A stretch of DNA of 64,000 nucleotides from Anaerolineales bacterium. GTDB lineage: Bacteria; Chloroflexota; Anaerolineae; Anaerolineales; UBA11858. Where the stretch lies: assembly GCA_028278545.1 (NCBI GenBank), contig JANQED010000115.1:62001-126000 (forward strand), read 5' to 3'. Both the position numbers and the translations under genes were made by a program. The notes under the pieces were generated by a model. That model saw only the letters and a list, made by a program, of their open reading frames with translations. It searched no databases and had not been told where the DNA came from. Every line of letters begins with the position of its first letter. The first letter of the stretch is position 1. Of the stretch, positions 1-8,250 are shown one piece after another.

Positions 1-192
1 GTGGTCGCCCAAAGCGGCTGCATAGGATGCCCGGTCACGCACATCACCCTTGAGGTGGACTACTTCCGCCGGGATGGGGCGCGAGGTTTCTCCGCGGTTT
101 AGGTGGTACAACTCCACCCCTTTCTCCACTGCAAGCCGGGAACAGGCCGAACTGATGATCCCGGTCCCGCCGATGAATAAGGCTTTGGTCAT
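1..192 (-). CDS. NAD-dependent epimerase/dehydratase, 5' part only
   Basis: The reverse strand opens with ATG at 192, preceded by a good AAAAGGAG ribosome site. It encodes 64 residues before running off the left edge. It begins MTKALFIGGTGIISSACSRL, the beta-alpha-beta nucleotide-binding fold of extended short-chain dehydrogenases (glycine-rich GGTGII). A later stretch, HLKGDVRDR, fits the second acidic strand region of NAD-dependent sugar epimerases. The substrate cannot be told because the catalytic YxxxK part lies outside the window. It is divergent from the gene at 334, so the 140 bases between them should hold both promoters. Confidence 0.8.
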   Translation of the reverse strand, partial: MTKALFIGGTGIISSACSRLAVEKGVELYHLNRGETSRPIPAEVVHLKGDVRDRASYAAALGDH

Positions 193-333
193 TAGAAACT
201 CCTTTTCTTGATGGGCTAAAGTGTACCCTATGGTGTTATTTTAATCTTTTTCTAATGCAGAAGCGCAACCAGAACATATGTGTTGGGTTGTAACCAACAA
301 ATCCATTATCCGCAATTCCCAAGGAGGAATAAA

Positions 334-738
334 ATGCTTAGTTTTAGTGTCAATTGGTTGGCTGTGATCGTTTCCGCCGTGGCCAATATGATCATCGGCG
401 CGGTGTGGTACGGCGTCTTTGCCGAGCCCTGGCTAGAAGGCATCGGCAAAACGCGTGAATGGGCCAGTGAAAACCAGCGTCCGCAGGATTATGTCATCGC
501 AGTGATCAACTCTCTCCTGATGGCCTTCTTCCTGGCCAACGTGATGGCCTGGGCCGGGGCCTCTGGCTTCTTACCCGGCCTGCTGACGGGCCTGTTCATG
601 TGGTTGGGCTTCACTGGGTTTTCTTTTGCGGCTAACCATGCTTTCGAAGGCCGCTCTACGTTCGTCTGGTTCATTAATTCGGGCACTTATCTGGTTGGGC
701 TGCTGGTGATGGGCATCATCCTGGGCTTGTGGCAGTAA
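334..738 (+). CDS. DUF1761-family small membrane protein
   Basis: A 134-residue hydrophobic protein with about four membrane segments. The start at 334 is chosen because AAGGAGGAATAAA sits directly upstream; an in-frame ATG at 280 has no such site. The N-terminal FSVNWLAVIVSAVANMIIGA and the mid-region WLGFTGFSFA...F look like DUF1761 proteins, whose function is unknown. It stands alone, divergent from the epimerase and convergent with valS. Confidence 0.75.
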   Translation: MLSFSVNWLAVIVSAVANMIIGAVWYGVFAEPWLEGIGKTREWASENQRPQDYVIAVINSLLMAFFLANVMAWAGASGFLPGLLTGLFMWLGFTGFSFAANHAFEGRSTFVWFINSGTYLVGLLVMGIILGLWQ

Positions 739-795
739 AATCGCCTGATTAATAAATGTAATTCGCTCTAGCCCCTCTCCCGCTGTCTGGAGAGG

Positions 796-842
796 GAAAA
801 AAAGGTCAAGGTGCGAGTTGGCGCGCAACGCTGCCCGCACCT
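796..842 (-). terminator. possible valS operon terminator
   Basis: Read leftwards, a 7-bp stem (AGGTGCG with CGCACCT, 809-815 and 836-842) is followed by TGACC and then seven T residues. The stem lies 52 bases past the valS stop. The loop is long (20 bases) and the T run is offset, so this is a moderate call. A second hairpin (CCCTCTCC/GGAGAGGG) sits nearby at about 773-796 without a T run on the correct side. Confidence 0.4.
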
Positions 843-893
843 CCTTGTTTTAACCCGCTCACCGCCCCAGTTTAAGAGGACTAAGGGATAGGT

Positions 894-3605
894 TTAGCTC
901 AAATTGGCGATCTGCTCCTCGAGTTTCGTCGCGGTTTCTTTGAAGCTGGCTAACTTATCGCGCTCGGCCTGGACAACATGCTCAGGTGCCTTCTCAGTGA
1001 AGGGGCTGGCGAGCAGTTTCTCCAGGCGCTCGATCTGGCTTTGGGCTTTGGCCAGGTCTTTTTTCAAGCGGGCGCGTTCTTTGGCTACGTCCACCAGGCC
1101 AGCCAGGGGCAGATAGACCTCCACAGGGCCCACTACCAGGGCGATGTGGTCTTCGGGTTTGGCGGCCAGTGATTCTTGAATGGATAGGCGGGATGCGTCC
1201 AATTTCCCAAGCGCGGCGATAGTTTCGGCCTGAGACTCGATGATTGGCGTGGCGGCTCCGGCGGCGAACGTGGCCGGGAGGCGCGTGCCGGGCTTGACGT
1301 TCTTCTCGGCGCGCAGGTTGCGGATGGCGCGCACCACATTCTGCACCAGGGTGAAGTCTGCGATGGCCTGGTCTTCCCAGCCCTCAGTATCTACGGGCTC
1401 AGGCCAGGGAGCCACCATCAACACCTCGGGCCAGTTCTCAGCGATCGAAGAGAGCGGAGATTTGAGCGTGGCTTCCTTGAGGTGCTGCCAGAGTTCTTCG
1501 GTCACGAAGGGGGTGAAGGGGTGCAGCAAGCGCAGGCAGGTATCCAAAAGGGGCACCAGGGCCTGGGCAGTGTAGAAGGCCCGGTCGCCGCCCTCCGCCA
1601 GTTGTAACTTGGCGATCTCCAGATACCAATCGGCGAACTCGTTCCAGAAGAAATCGTAAATCTGGCGGCCAGCTTCGCCATACTGGTAGTTCTCAAAGAG
1701 ACGTTTGACAGTGGTTTTCAGGGAGCGCTGCCGCGCCCAAATCCAGGAATCAGCTAAAGTCCAGCCTGGATTGTCCTGCTTGGGAGCGGTAATCCCCTCA
1801 AGGTTGCCCAGGATGAAGCGCGTTGCGTTCCAAATCTTGTTGGCGAAGTTGCGGTTGGCTTCTACCTTCTTCAGGCTCAGGTTCATATCGTTGCCGGGCG
1901 TCGATCCCACCAGCAAGGTGAAACGCAGGGCATCGGTGCCCAATTCGTCCATGACTTCGAGCGGGTCGATCACATTGCCATAAGATTTGGACATCTTCCT
2001 TCCGTGTTCATCACGGATCAGGCCGTGCAGGTAGACTTCACTGAAGGGGATATCGTCGGTGAACTCTAAGCTCATCATGATCATGCGCGCTACCCAGAAG
2101 AAGAGGATGTCGTAGCCGGTCTCCATCATGGTGGTGGGGTAGAAGTATTGTAGGTCGGGCGTATCTTTCGGCCAGCCTAGTGTGGAGAAAGGCCACAACC
2201 CGGAGGAGAACCAGGTGTCGAGCACATCTGGGTCTTGCTGGATGTTTTTGCTGCCGCAGTGAGTGCATTCTGTGGGGTCTTCTCGGGCTACGGTTTGTTC
2301 GTCGCAATCGTCGCAATACCACACCGGGATGCGGTGGCCCCACCAAAGCTGGCGGCTGATGCACCAATCGCGGATATTTTCGAGCCAGTTATAATAGATT
2401 TTCTTGAAGCGTTCAGGAACGACTTTGATGCGCCCATTTCTGACAGCCTGCAACGCTTTTTCGGCCAGGGGCTTGATGTCCACGAACCATTGGGTAGAGA
2501 CCATCGGCTCGACGATCTCGCCGCCGCGCTGGGTGCGGGGAACCTGGTGGATATACTCTTCCTCTTTGATGACCAGTCCAGCGGCTTTCATGTCGGCCCA
2601 GAGATTATCCCTGGCCTCGAAGCGGTCCTGCCCATGATAAGGGCCTCCGTGCTGGTTGACTTTGGCGTGTTTGTCAAGCACGGAGATGATCTCTAAGTTG
2701 TGGCGTTGGCCGATCTCATAGTCGTTGGGGTCGTGGCCGGGGGTGATCTTCAGCGCACCGGTGCCAAACTCGAGGTCGACGTAATCATCAGCGACGACGG
2801 GAATCTGGCGATCCAGGATCGGCACGATGGCCTTCATACCGATATATTTGTTGTAACGCTCGTCATCGGGATGCACGGCCACAGCGGTATCCCCCAGGAT
2901 GGTCTCTGGGCGGGTCGTCGCCACGGGGATGTAGGCATCTGAGACTTCGGGAGTCTGGTCGAGAGCGATCATATACTTGAAATGGTACAGCTTTCCCTGT
3001 TCTTCGGCGTATTCCACCTCTAAATCTGAGACGGCGGTCTTTAACCCCGGCGACCAGTTGATCAGCCGCGGCCCGCGATAGATCAGCCCCTCTTCGTATA
3101 GGCGAACAAAAGCTTCGCGCACGGCTTGCTGGAGGTCATCATCCAGGGTGAAGCGCTCGCGGCTCCAATCACAGGAGGCGCCCAGGCGGCGGATCTGGTT
3201 GGTGATGTGGCTGCCATACTCTTCCTTCCAGGCCCAGGTGCGCTCCAAGAATTTCTCGCGCCCGATCTCCTCACGGCTGGTGCCCTCTTCCCGGAGCGCG
3301 TTTTCCACTTGAAGCTGGGTGGCAATGCCGGCGTGGTCGCTGCCTGGCACCCACAGGGTAGGAATGCCCAGCATACGGTGGTAGCGGATCATCAGGTCTT
3401 CCATGCTGACGAACATGGCATGACCCAGGTGCAGTTTACCGGTCACGTTGGGGGGTGGGATCGTCAGCACATAGGGCTTCTTTGTGGGATCATGCTCTGG
3501 TTCATTGGGGTCGTTGAGCGGCTTGAAATAGCCGCCTTCCTCCCACATTTTGTAGATGCGTTCCTCGGTGTTTTTGAAGTCGTAGGTTTTGGGTAAGGTA
3601 GTCAT
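894..3605 (-). CDS. valS: valyl-tRNA synthetase
   Basis: Cytoplasmic class I aminoacyl-tRNA synthetase that charges tRNA-Val, 903 residues, normal for the family. It shows the class I HIGH motif as HLGH near residues 59-62, inside PPPNVTGKLHLGHAM. The KMSKS loop is near residue 537 (GRKMSKSYGN). A connective editing domain lies between them, with CxxC/CxxC zinc-type cysteines at WYCDDCDEQ...CTHCGSK. The C-terminus is a coiled-coil arm ending LEEQIANLS. It is the last gene of the leftward operon, 75 bases after the PhzF-like gene. The T-box leader at 6.0-6.3 kb has a valine specifier, so charging level of tRNA-Val probably controls this gene through two intervening genes. Confidence 0.98.
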   Translation of the reverse strand: MTTLPKTYDFKNTEERIYKMWEEGGYFKPLNDPNEPEHDPTKKPYVLTIPPPNVTGKLHLGHAMFVSMEDLMIRYHRMLGIPTLWVPGSDHAGIATQLQVENALREEGTSREEIGREKFLERTWAWKEEYGSHITNQIRRLGASCDWSRERFTLDDDLQQAVREAFVRLYEEGLIYRGPRLINWSPGLKTAVSDLEVEYAEEQGKLYHFKYMIALDQTPEVSDAYIPVATTRPETILGDTAVAVHPDDERYNKYIGMKAIVPILDRQIPVVADDYVDLEFGTGALKITPGHDPNDYEIGQRHNLEIISVLDKHAKVNQHGGPYHGQDRFEARDNLWADMKAAGLVIKEEEYIHQVPRTQRGGEIVEPMVSTQWFVDIKPLAEKALQAVRNGRIKVVPERFKKIYYNWLENIRDWCISRQLWWGHRIPVWYCDDCDEQTVAREDPTECTHCGSKNIQQDPDVLDTWFSSGLWPFSTLGWPKDTPDLQYFYPTTMMETGYDILFFWVARMIMMSLEFTDDIPFSEVYLHGLIRDEHGRKMSKSYGNVIDPLEVMDELGTDALRFTLLVGSTPGNDMNLSLKKVEANRNFANKIWNATRFILGNLEGITAPKQDNPGWTLADSWIWARQRSLKTTVKRLFENYQYGEAGRQIYDFFWNEFADWYLEIAKLQLAEGGDRAFYTAQALVPLLDTCLRLLHPFTPFVTEELWQHLKEATLKSPLSSIAENWPEVLMVAPWPEPVDTEGWEDQAIADFTLVQNVVRAIRNLRAEKNVKPGTRLPATFAAGAATPIIESQAETIAALGKLDASRLSIQESLAAKPEDHIALVVGPVEVYLPLAGLVDVAKERARLKKDLAKAQSQIERLEKLLASPFTEKAPEHVVQAERDKLASFKETATKLEEQIANLS

Positions 3606-3680
3606 AATTGCTCCGAATATATCCGTTAAATGTCTGGATTTGAGGCAAGTGGAAGAACTGCCACTAACTTAACTAACAGA

Positions 3681-4571
3681 CTAAATCACAAATTCTGCTT
3701 TCATCACAGTGACCGCCTGGCCGCCGACTTTGACGGTTTCGATTTCCTGGCGCGGGCCGATCACTTCCACCATCGCTAGGCCGGGGCGGTTCATCCAATG
3801 GCCCTGCTCGGCGATGAAAGTCGGCTCTTCGATCAGCCCGTGATGCCAAAGGTAGGCCGCCATGCCCCCCGTAGCCGAGCCGGTGAAAGGGTCTTCAGGA
3901 GTGTCGGGAGGCACGCCGAAATGCCGGGCAAAAGTATGGCCCTTCTCAGTAGCTCCGCCCAGGCAGAACAAGTGAGGGCTGAAGAAATCCGAACGGGAGC
4001 GATATTCCTGGTACGCTTCGATGTCAACCTGGATGCGCCGCAGCACTTCCTGATCTCGGACGGGGATCATCAGTTGGGATGTGCCTGTGCTGACAGTCTG
4101 GATGGGCACATTGGGCAAGGCATCCCTTGGCGACAGCCCGAAGATCGGCATGACCTCAGCGGGGTCGTGGGTTGCTAAGAACAGGGGCTTTTTCTGCGAC
4201 ATAACGATGCGCTCTACGTGATCACCCTCGGAGAAGATTTCCACCTCGATAGGCCCGACTTGCAGCTCCAAGGTGATGATGGTTCGCGCACTTGATAGCT
4301 TCAACCGCCCGGTGTCGATCAGCGCGAAAGTGGTGGCGATGGTGGGATGCCCGGCCAAGGGGATTTCTTCGGCGGGGGTGAAATATCGCACGCCAAAATC
4401 GGCCGCCTCAGACCGTCGCACGAAAGCTGTCTCAGAGAGATTCATTTCCTTGGCGATTGCCTGCATGGTAGCGGTATCCATCTCATCGGTCTCGAAGAGC
4501 ACCGCGCAAGGGTTACCGCCCAGGGGCCTGTCTGTGAATGCATCGACTTGGAGGAGTTCATATGTTGCCAT
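3681..4571 (-). CDS. PhzF-family isomerase/epimerase-like protein
   Basis: A 296-residue member of the PhzF (phenazine biosynthesis-like) family, with a diaminopimelate-epimerase-like fold. The N-terminal signature QVDAFTDRPLGGNPCAVL is typical. The catalytic glutamate of the family is present as E47 in MNLSETAFV. The second-lobe motif DPFTGSATGG, which binds the substrate carboxylate in PhzF, is near residue 230. Most family members outside phenazine clusters have no known substrate, and nothing here suggests phenazine synthesis. The gene lies between the lipoprotein and valS in the T-box operon, so it may follow valine-tRNA charging. That would hint at a link to amino acid metabolism, but this is inference. 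Confidence 0.9.
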   Translation of the reverse strand: MATYELLQVDAFTDRPLGGNPCAVLFETDEMDTATMQAIAKEMNLSETAFVRRSEAADFGVRYFTPAEEIPLAGHPTIATTFALIDTGRLKLSSARTIITLELQVGPIEVEIFSEGDHVERIVMSQKKPLFLATHDPAEVMPIFGLSPRDALPNVPIQTVSTGTSQLMIPVRDQEVLRRIQVDIEAYQEYRSRSDFFSPHLFCLGGATEKGHTFARHFGVPPDTPEDPFTGSATGGMAAYLWHHGLIEEPTFIAEQGHWMNRPGLAMVEVIGPRQEIETVKVGGQAVTVMKAEFVI

Positions 4572-4680
4572 AGTGGTTCCTTTGTAACTGACGGGAAGAC
4601 AAGAAATTTTCGCGTTTTCTTGTGATCCAAATACTTTTCGTCAGGCGTTTGTTTATGGATATCATAGGCGTTACTGTACT

Positions 4681-6018
4681 TCATTCCATCAACGGCTCAA
4701 TGACCTGCCAGGTCTGACCTCCATCCACGGTTTTGACGAGAGCAATTTCGTCAGCATTTCTGGCAACAGCCCAACCATTGAGGGTGTCGACAAAGCTGAA
4801 TTGCCCATCCCAATGGACGGTTTTTATCTGGACCCAACTGAGGCCGCCGTCGGTGGTCTTATAGTGCTCGCGTCCGAAGGCCCAGCCTTCCTGTTCATTG
4901 AGGAAGACCAAACTCTCCACTGGGGAGGGCAGCAAGGTGTGCTTCCAGGTCTTGCCCAAGTCTCGGGTTGTGTAAACATAAATTAACGACCATTCTTCGT
5001 CAGGGCTGATGTCTTCTCCGTAAAGACGGCATTTGACGATCAGAGATGCACTCTGCTCGGACGTGAACGCTGGTGCAGAAACGCTGCAGCGGCTGTACTC
5101 AGTAAACCAATCATATTCTGGCGGGGCGGGCAAGAACACATCTTCCCAGGTGATCCCGCCGTCAACGGTCTGCTCGAAGAAAGCACCGGCCATCACGCCC
5201 AGGTTGTCCTTGGTCACCCAGCCGAATTGGGCATCCAGGAAGGTGAGGCCGGAATTGTGCAGGCTCTGCAGCCCAAAGCTGTAGGGATCGGTGATACGTT
5301 GCCAGGTGCTCCCGCCGTCCTTGGTGGCGAAGAGATAGCTGTAGTCGTGGCTCATCCCGGCGTCTACGTGCACCAGCAGCCAGCCTTGTTCTTCGTTGAT
5401 GAAGGTGAACCCCTCGGGTACGAAAAAGGCTTCTAATCCCAGCAAAGGCAACGCGCTGCTGAGATTCCACTTCCTCCCGCCATCCTGGGTGTACCACACG
5501 TATTGATCGCCGATGGGTGGTGGCCTGCCCTCCGGGGTGTAGATCACCCACGCAAGGGACTCGTCAATGAAGTATGCCCAGGCGGTTTTGGTTTCCGCAG
5601 GGTCTATGGGGGCGGGTTCTGGTGGCGAGCGGTCCTCCCAGGTTTGGCCGCCATCTTTCGTGAACAGGATGTGATCGCTGCCTTCCCCAGGGGGCTGATG
5701 ACCGATCCCCCAGCCGGATCGTTCGTCTAGCATGTGAATCACGGTGATGGTGACTGGTTTGCCAGAGTCCAGTGCTGCCAATTTGGGACCGGGAGGGTGC
5801 TCAGTGGTGGTAGAAGGTGTGTGGCCGGGGGTTGCTTCTTCGGTTGCTGATGGCAAGGGAGGCCGCGTTTCGGTGGGGGTCGTTTCACCCGTGGGGGTTG
5901 TTGCCGCGGTCGAGGTGGGCCTATCAGGCTCCGGGCGCGCGGGCGTGTTGCCCTTGGGAGGGGTGCAGCTCCCCAAGAGGATGGCTGTAATTATCAATAA
6001 GGGAACTATCCTGCGCAT
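4681..6018 (-). CDS. BNR/YCF48-like beta-propeller lipoprotein
   Basis: 445 residues if started at 6018, the first ATG after the T-box terminator; an upstream in-frame start at 6090 would lie inside the T-box antiterminator and is rejected. The N-terminus MRRIVPLLIITAILLGSC is a lipoprotein signal (lipobox LLGSC), followed by a Pro/Thr-rich linker. The body has repeated [T/K]DGG..W motifs (FTKDGGQTWEDR, YTQDGGRKWN, ATKDGGSTWQR, QTVDGGITWED, KTTDGGLSWVQ, KTVDGGQTWQV), each preceded by GW phrases. These are BNR/YCF48 propeller blades. It is probably anchored outside the membrane; ligand unknown. It is the first gene after the valine T-box, which is an odd place for such a protein. Confidence 0.88.
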   Translation of the reverse strand: MRRIVPLLIITAILLGSCTPPKGNTPARPEPDRPTSTAATTPTGETTPTETRPPLPSATEEATPGHTPSTTTEHPPGPKLAALDSGKPVTITVIHMLDERSGWGIGHQPPGEGSDHILFTKDGGQTWEDRSPPEPAPIDPAETKTAWAYFIDESLAWVIYTPEGRPPPIGDQYVWYTQDGGRKWNLSSALPLLGLEAFFVPEGFTFINEEQGWLLVHVDAGMSHDYSYLFATKDGGSTWQRITDPYSFGLQSLHNSGLTFLDAQFGWVTKDNLGVMAGAFFEQTVDGGITWEDVFLPAPPEYDWFTEYSRCSVSAPAFTSEQSASLIVKCRLYGEDISPDEEWSLIYVYTTRDLGKTWKHTLLPSPVESLVFLNEQEGWAFGREHYKTTDGGLSWVQIKTVHWDGQFSFVDTLNGWAVARNADEIALVKTVDGGQTWQVIEPLME

Positions 6019-6029
6019 AGATTGATACC

Positions 6030-6335
6030 TTTTGAAAACAAAAAACCTTTCATCCAAGAGGACGAAAGGATTCGACTTCCGCGGTACCACCTCAATTCAC
6101 CACGATACACACTGGTGCTCTCACTGCGCCAACTTGTCCGGCAGACGTATCAGCGCTTCGCTGTAACGGGCGCACCCGTGCTGGTCTAATATCCTAAGCA
6201 GCGGAGTTCTTCAGCAGTTACGTCCAGGCGACATTCGATGGGCGGTATCTGAGGGTGGCTTTCAGCCTGCGGCCATCCCATCTCTAGCAGTTCCAGAGCC
6301 ATTTACTCCTCCCGGACGGGGAGATATTCATATGT
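6030..6335 (-). promoter_or_regulatory. T-box riboswitch, predicted valine specific
   Basis: Read leftwards, the leader carries a Stem I with the AG-bulge phrase AGAGATGGGATGGC (about 6261-6285). CGTCC and GGACG close the base of the stem. The specifier loop reads GAAT-GUC-GCC at 6236-6227, with GUC (valine) at 6232-6230. The conserved T-box AGGTGGTACCGCGG is at 6092-6079; its UGGU bulge would pair with an ACCA end, as expected for discriminator A73. A terminator hairpin follows. The specifier call is by analogy with the usual GAA-N-codon-RCC context. It is supported by valS being the third gene of the operon. T-boxes read uncharged tRNA and antiterminate. Confidence 0.93.
6036..6069 (-). terminator. 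T-box regulated intrinsic terminator
   Basis: On the reverse strand CCTTTCGTCC (6069-6060) pairs with GGATGAAAGG (6055-6046) around a 4-base TCTT loop, followed by TTTTTTGTTTT. It directly follows the T-box motif and ends about 20 bases before the lipoprotein start. It is the attenuator of the operon. Confidence 0.9.
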
Positions 6336-6343
6336 TGCGTGGC

Positions 6344-6373
6344 ATTATACCTGCTGTAAGGGTGGATAGTCAA
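6344..6373 (-). promoter_or_regulatory. sigma70-type promoter of the T-box operon
   Basis: On the reverse strand TTGACT (6373-6368), 18 bases, then TATAAT (6349-6344). The predicted transcript starts near 6337, just upstream of T-box Stem I. Confidence 0.8.
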
Positions 6374-6401
6374 GTTTTTATTGTGAAAAACATCACATTT
6401 C

Positions 6402-6431
6402 TTGACGAAGTACATACCTTTGTGCTATCCT
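6402..6431 (+). promoter_or_regulatory. promoter of the MBL hydrolase gene
   Basis: TTGACG (6402-6407), 18 bases, TATCCT (6426-6431). The transcript would start near 6438. This excludes in-frame starts at 6402 and 6435 and supports ATG 6462. Confidence 0.55.
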
Positions 6432-6461
6432 ACCATGATTCAAAATATCTTGAGGACGGCC

Positions 6462-7322
6462 ATGCTTCAAAGAGAAAGAGTCTCCGATAATGTGTATGTT
6501 TTTCAGAGTGAACTGTATGCCCAGGTGACGGCTGGAGTGATTGTCGGGGCGGATTGGGCTGCCGTTGTAGACACTTTGTCCTATCCTGAAGAGACCTTAG
6601 AAATCAGGGATTTCGTCGAGCAAGAATTACACGTCCCGGTTCGCTATGTGATCAACACTCATTACCACGCTGACCACAGTTGGGGGAGTTGTTTTTTCCC
6701 TGGTGCAATTGTCATTTCTCATAAGCTTTGTCGGGACTTCTTAGAAAATCGAGGAATACCTTCGTTAGAGGAGGCCCAGCGGCATAATTCCAGTTTCAGG
6801 AAATCGAGGATCATCCTTCCCCAAATTACGTTCGACGAAGGTGAAATAAGTTTGAAAGTAGACAAGAAGACAATTACGCTGATCTCCTTGCCTGGGCACA
6901 GCCCAGACGGAATCGGCGTCTTGAATGTAGAAGATCGTATCCTATTTGCTAGCGATGTATTTATGCCTTTGCCATATCTTGTGGATGGAGATATCGAGGA
7001 TATGATCGCTTCCTTTAAGAAAATCCGCAAAATGGGCCTGGAGAATATCGTGCAAGGGCATGGTGAAGTGATCCTCAGGGGAGAAGTCGATGATACGATT
7101 GACAGCCATCTTGCCTATCTCTCGAATATCCGCAGAGTTGTTCGACAGGCTGCACGCCGTAAATATGCAGGAGATTTGTTGGAGACAGTTGATGTCGAAT
7201 CCTGTGGCAAGAGCCGGGTGCTGCTTGGAGGGTTGGCTGAAGACCTACATAAACGAAACCTGACGGCATTATACGAACAACTGATCGGTGAACCTCCGGC
7301 ATTTTCATCGGCGGAGTGGTAG
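6462..7322 (+). CDS. metallo-beta-lactamase fold hydrolase
   Basis: 286 residues from ATG 6462, chosen for the GAGGA site at 6450 and the promoter just upstream. The zinc motif HYHADHSWG (HxHxDH) is near residue 67. Further ligands are probably the His in LPGHSPDGIG, the Asp in FASDVFMP and the His in VQGHGEV. Family members include thiolesterases, lactonases and SoxH/flavin-associated hydrolases; the substrate is not evident. The long linker after HADH and the HGEVILRGEVDDTIDSHL end resemble stand-alone MBL hydrolases rather than true lactamases. It is divergent from the T-box operon and convergent with the PlsY-like gene. Confidence 0.88.
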   Translation: MLQRERVSDNVYVFQSELYAQVTAGVIVGADWAAVVDTLSYPEETLEIRDFVEQELHVPVRYVINTHYHADHSWGSCFFPGAIVISHKLCRDFLENRGIPSLEEAQRHNSSFRKSRIILPQITFDEGEISLKVDKKTITLISLPGHSPDGIGVLNVEDRILFASDVFMPLPYLVDGDIEDMIASFKKIRKMGLENIVQGHGEVILRGEVDDTIDSHLAYLSNIRRVVRQAARRKYAGDLLETVDVESCGKSRVLLGGLAEDLHKRNLTALYEQLIGEPPAFSSAEW

Positions 7323-7342
7323 AGATTCCTGACCAAAGCAAA

Positions 7343-7382
7343 AACAACGGATCGCTTTGCCTGATCCGTTGTTTTCTTTTTG
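7343..7382 (+). terminator. intrinsic terminator after MBL gene
   Basis: AACAACGGATC (7343-7353) pairs with GATCCGTTGTT (7363-7373) around a 9-base loop, followed by TTCTTTTT. The stem begins 20 bases past the MBL stop. The symmetric A-rich flank may let it serve the convergent gene ending at 7398 as well. Confidence 0.88.
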
Positions 7383-7397
7383 GAATCTTGGAATCAA

Positions 7398-8093
7398 TCA
7401 GGATTGGACCTGTTTTGGGGCGTTATCATTTCCTTGGCGGGTGTTTGAGCGTTTGGCGCGCCAGCCCACGAGGCGTTCAGTGCCATTTGCTAAGCGTTTT
7501 AGGTTCGGTCGCAAGGACCAAAGGATCAGAATCTCGGCCAGGAGGCAATATATTAGATAGTGCCATGGGGCGAGTCCCATCCAGGCTCGAATGGCAAAGA
7601 TGACGGCGGCGATAATTGGGATGCTGAACGTCGCCACAGACGCGAAACCCACACCGAAAAGGATCAAAGCACCCATTGGGACCAGGATGAAAATCAGCGG
7701 AGGCCAGTACCCGACTGCACCACCTACACTTGGGGCGCCACCGGCGCCTCCACGCCAACGAATCCGCCCATCAGCATCCCTCCAGAGTAAATAGATGGAG
7801 TAGTTGTGCCCGATGATGGTGAGGGTAGGGGCGAGGATTTCGATCCAAATATTACCTGGGGTCAGGTAGCGCGCTAACCAGACAGCAACCACACCTTTGG
7901 CCATGTCCAGGAAACTGGTGACCAGACCAACCCAAAAACCGGCCGCGCGCATGGCATTCGTTCCGCCTGTGCGGCCGCTTTGAACTTGGCGGACGTCCTG
8001 CCCGGTGGTGAGTTTCACCATGATCAGCCCCATGGGGATGGAACCGATAAGATAAGAGAGCAACAAAACCACTAATGCAAGCCAAAATTGCAT
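7398..8093 (-). CDS. PlsY-like glycerol-3-phosphate acyltransferase homologue
   Basis: 231 residues with about five membrane segments. PlsY enzymes acylate glycerol-3-phosphate from acyl-phosphate in the inner leaflet. Motif 1 is clear (YLIGSIPMGLIMVKL) and motif 2 is recognisable (SGRTGGTNAMRAAGF, against the usual GSGNxGATNxLR). In motif 3 the expected GHxFPVFxxFKGGKGVAT appears as GHNYSIYLLW followed by an insertion and RWRGGAGGAPSVGG, so the conserved lysine is lost. It may be a paralogue with altered or lost activity, so the gene symbol is withheld. The start at 8093 is the only reasonable one. Monocistronic by context. Confidence 0.82.
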   Translation of the reverse strand: MQFWLALVVLLLSYLIGSIPMGLIMVKLTTGQDVRQVQSGRTGGTNAMRAAGFWVGLVTSFLDMAKGVVAVWLARYLTPGNIWIEILAPTLTIIGHNYSIYLLWRDADGRIRWRGGAGGAPSVGGAVGYWPPLIFILVPMGALILFGVGFASVATFSIPIIAAVIFAIRAWMGLAPWHYLIYCLLAEILILWSLRPNLKRLANGTERLVGWRAKRSNTRQGNDNAPKQVQS

Positions 8094-8250
8094 CTTGGGT
8101 CCTCCAATTCTGTCAATTTCATTCTGATGGTTGAGAATTCACTAACTTTTGAATGGCGTAGCAATCTGTGAGAATAATAACCCAATTTATGGGGTTGCGT
8201 TACTGATCAAGAGAGCCCAAAATGGCGTTCAGGCTCGAATGACCGTTTGA

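Noticed and set aside
773-796. CCCTCTCC/GGAGAGGG hairpin as a terminator for the DUF1761 gene
   Set aside because: It is followed by an A run, not a T run, on that strand; on the other strand the T run precedes the stem.
4599-4623. ACAAGAAA/TTTCTTGT hairpin between the lipoprotein and PhzF genes
   Set aside because: No T run on the reverse strand, so no support for an internal terminator in the T-box operon.
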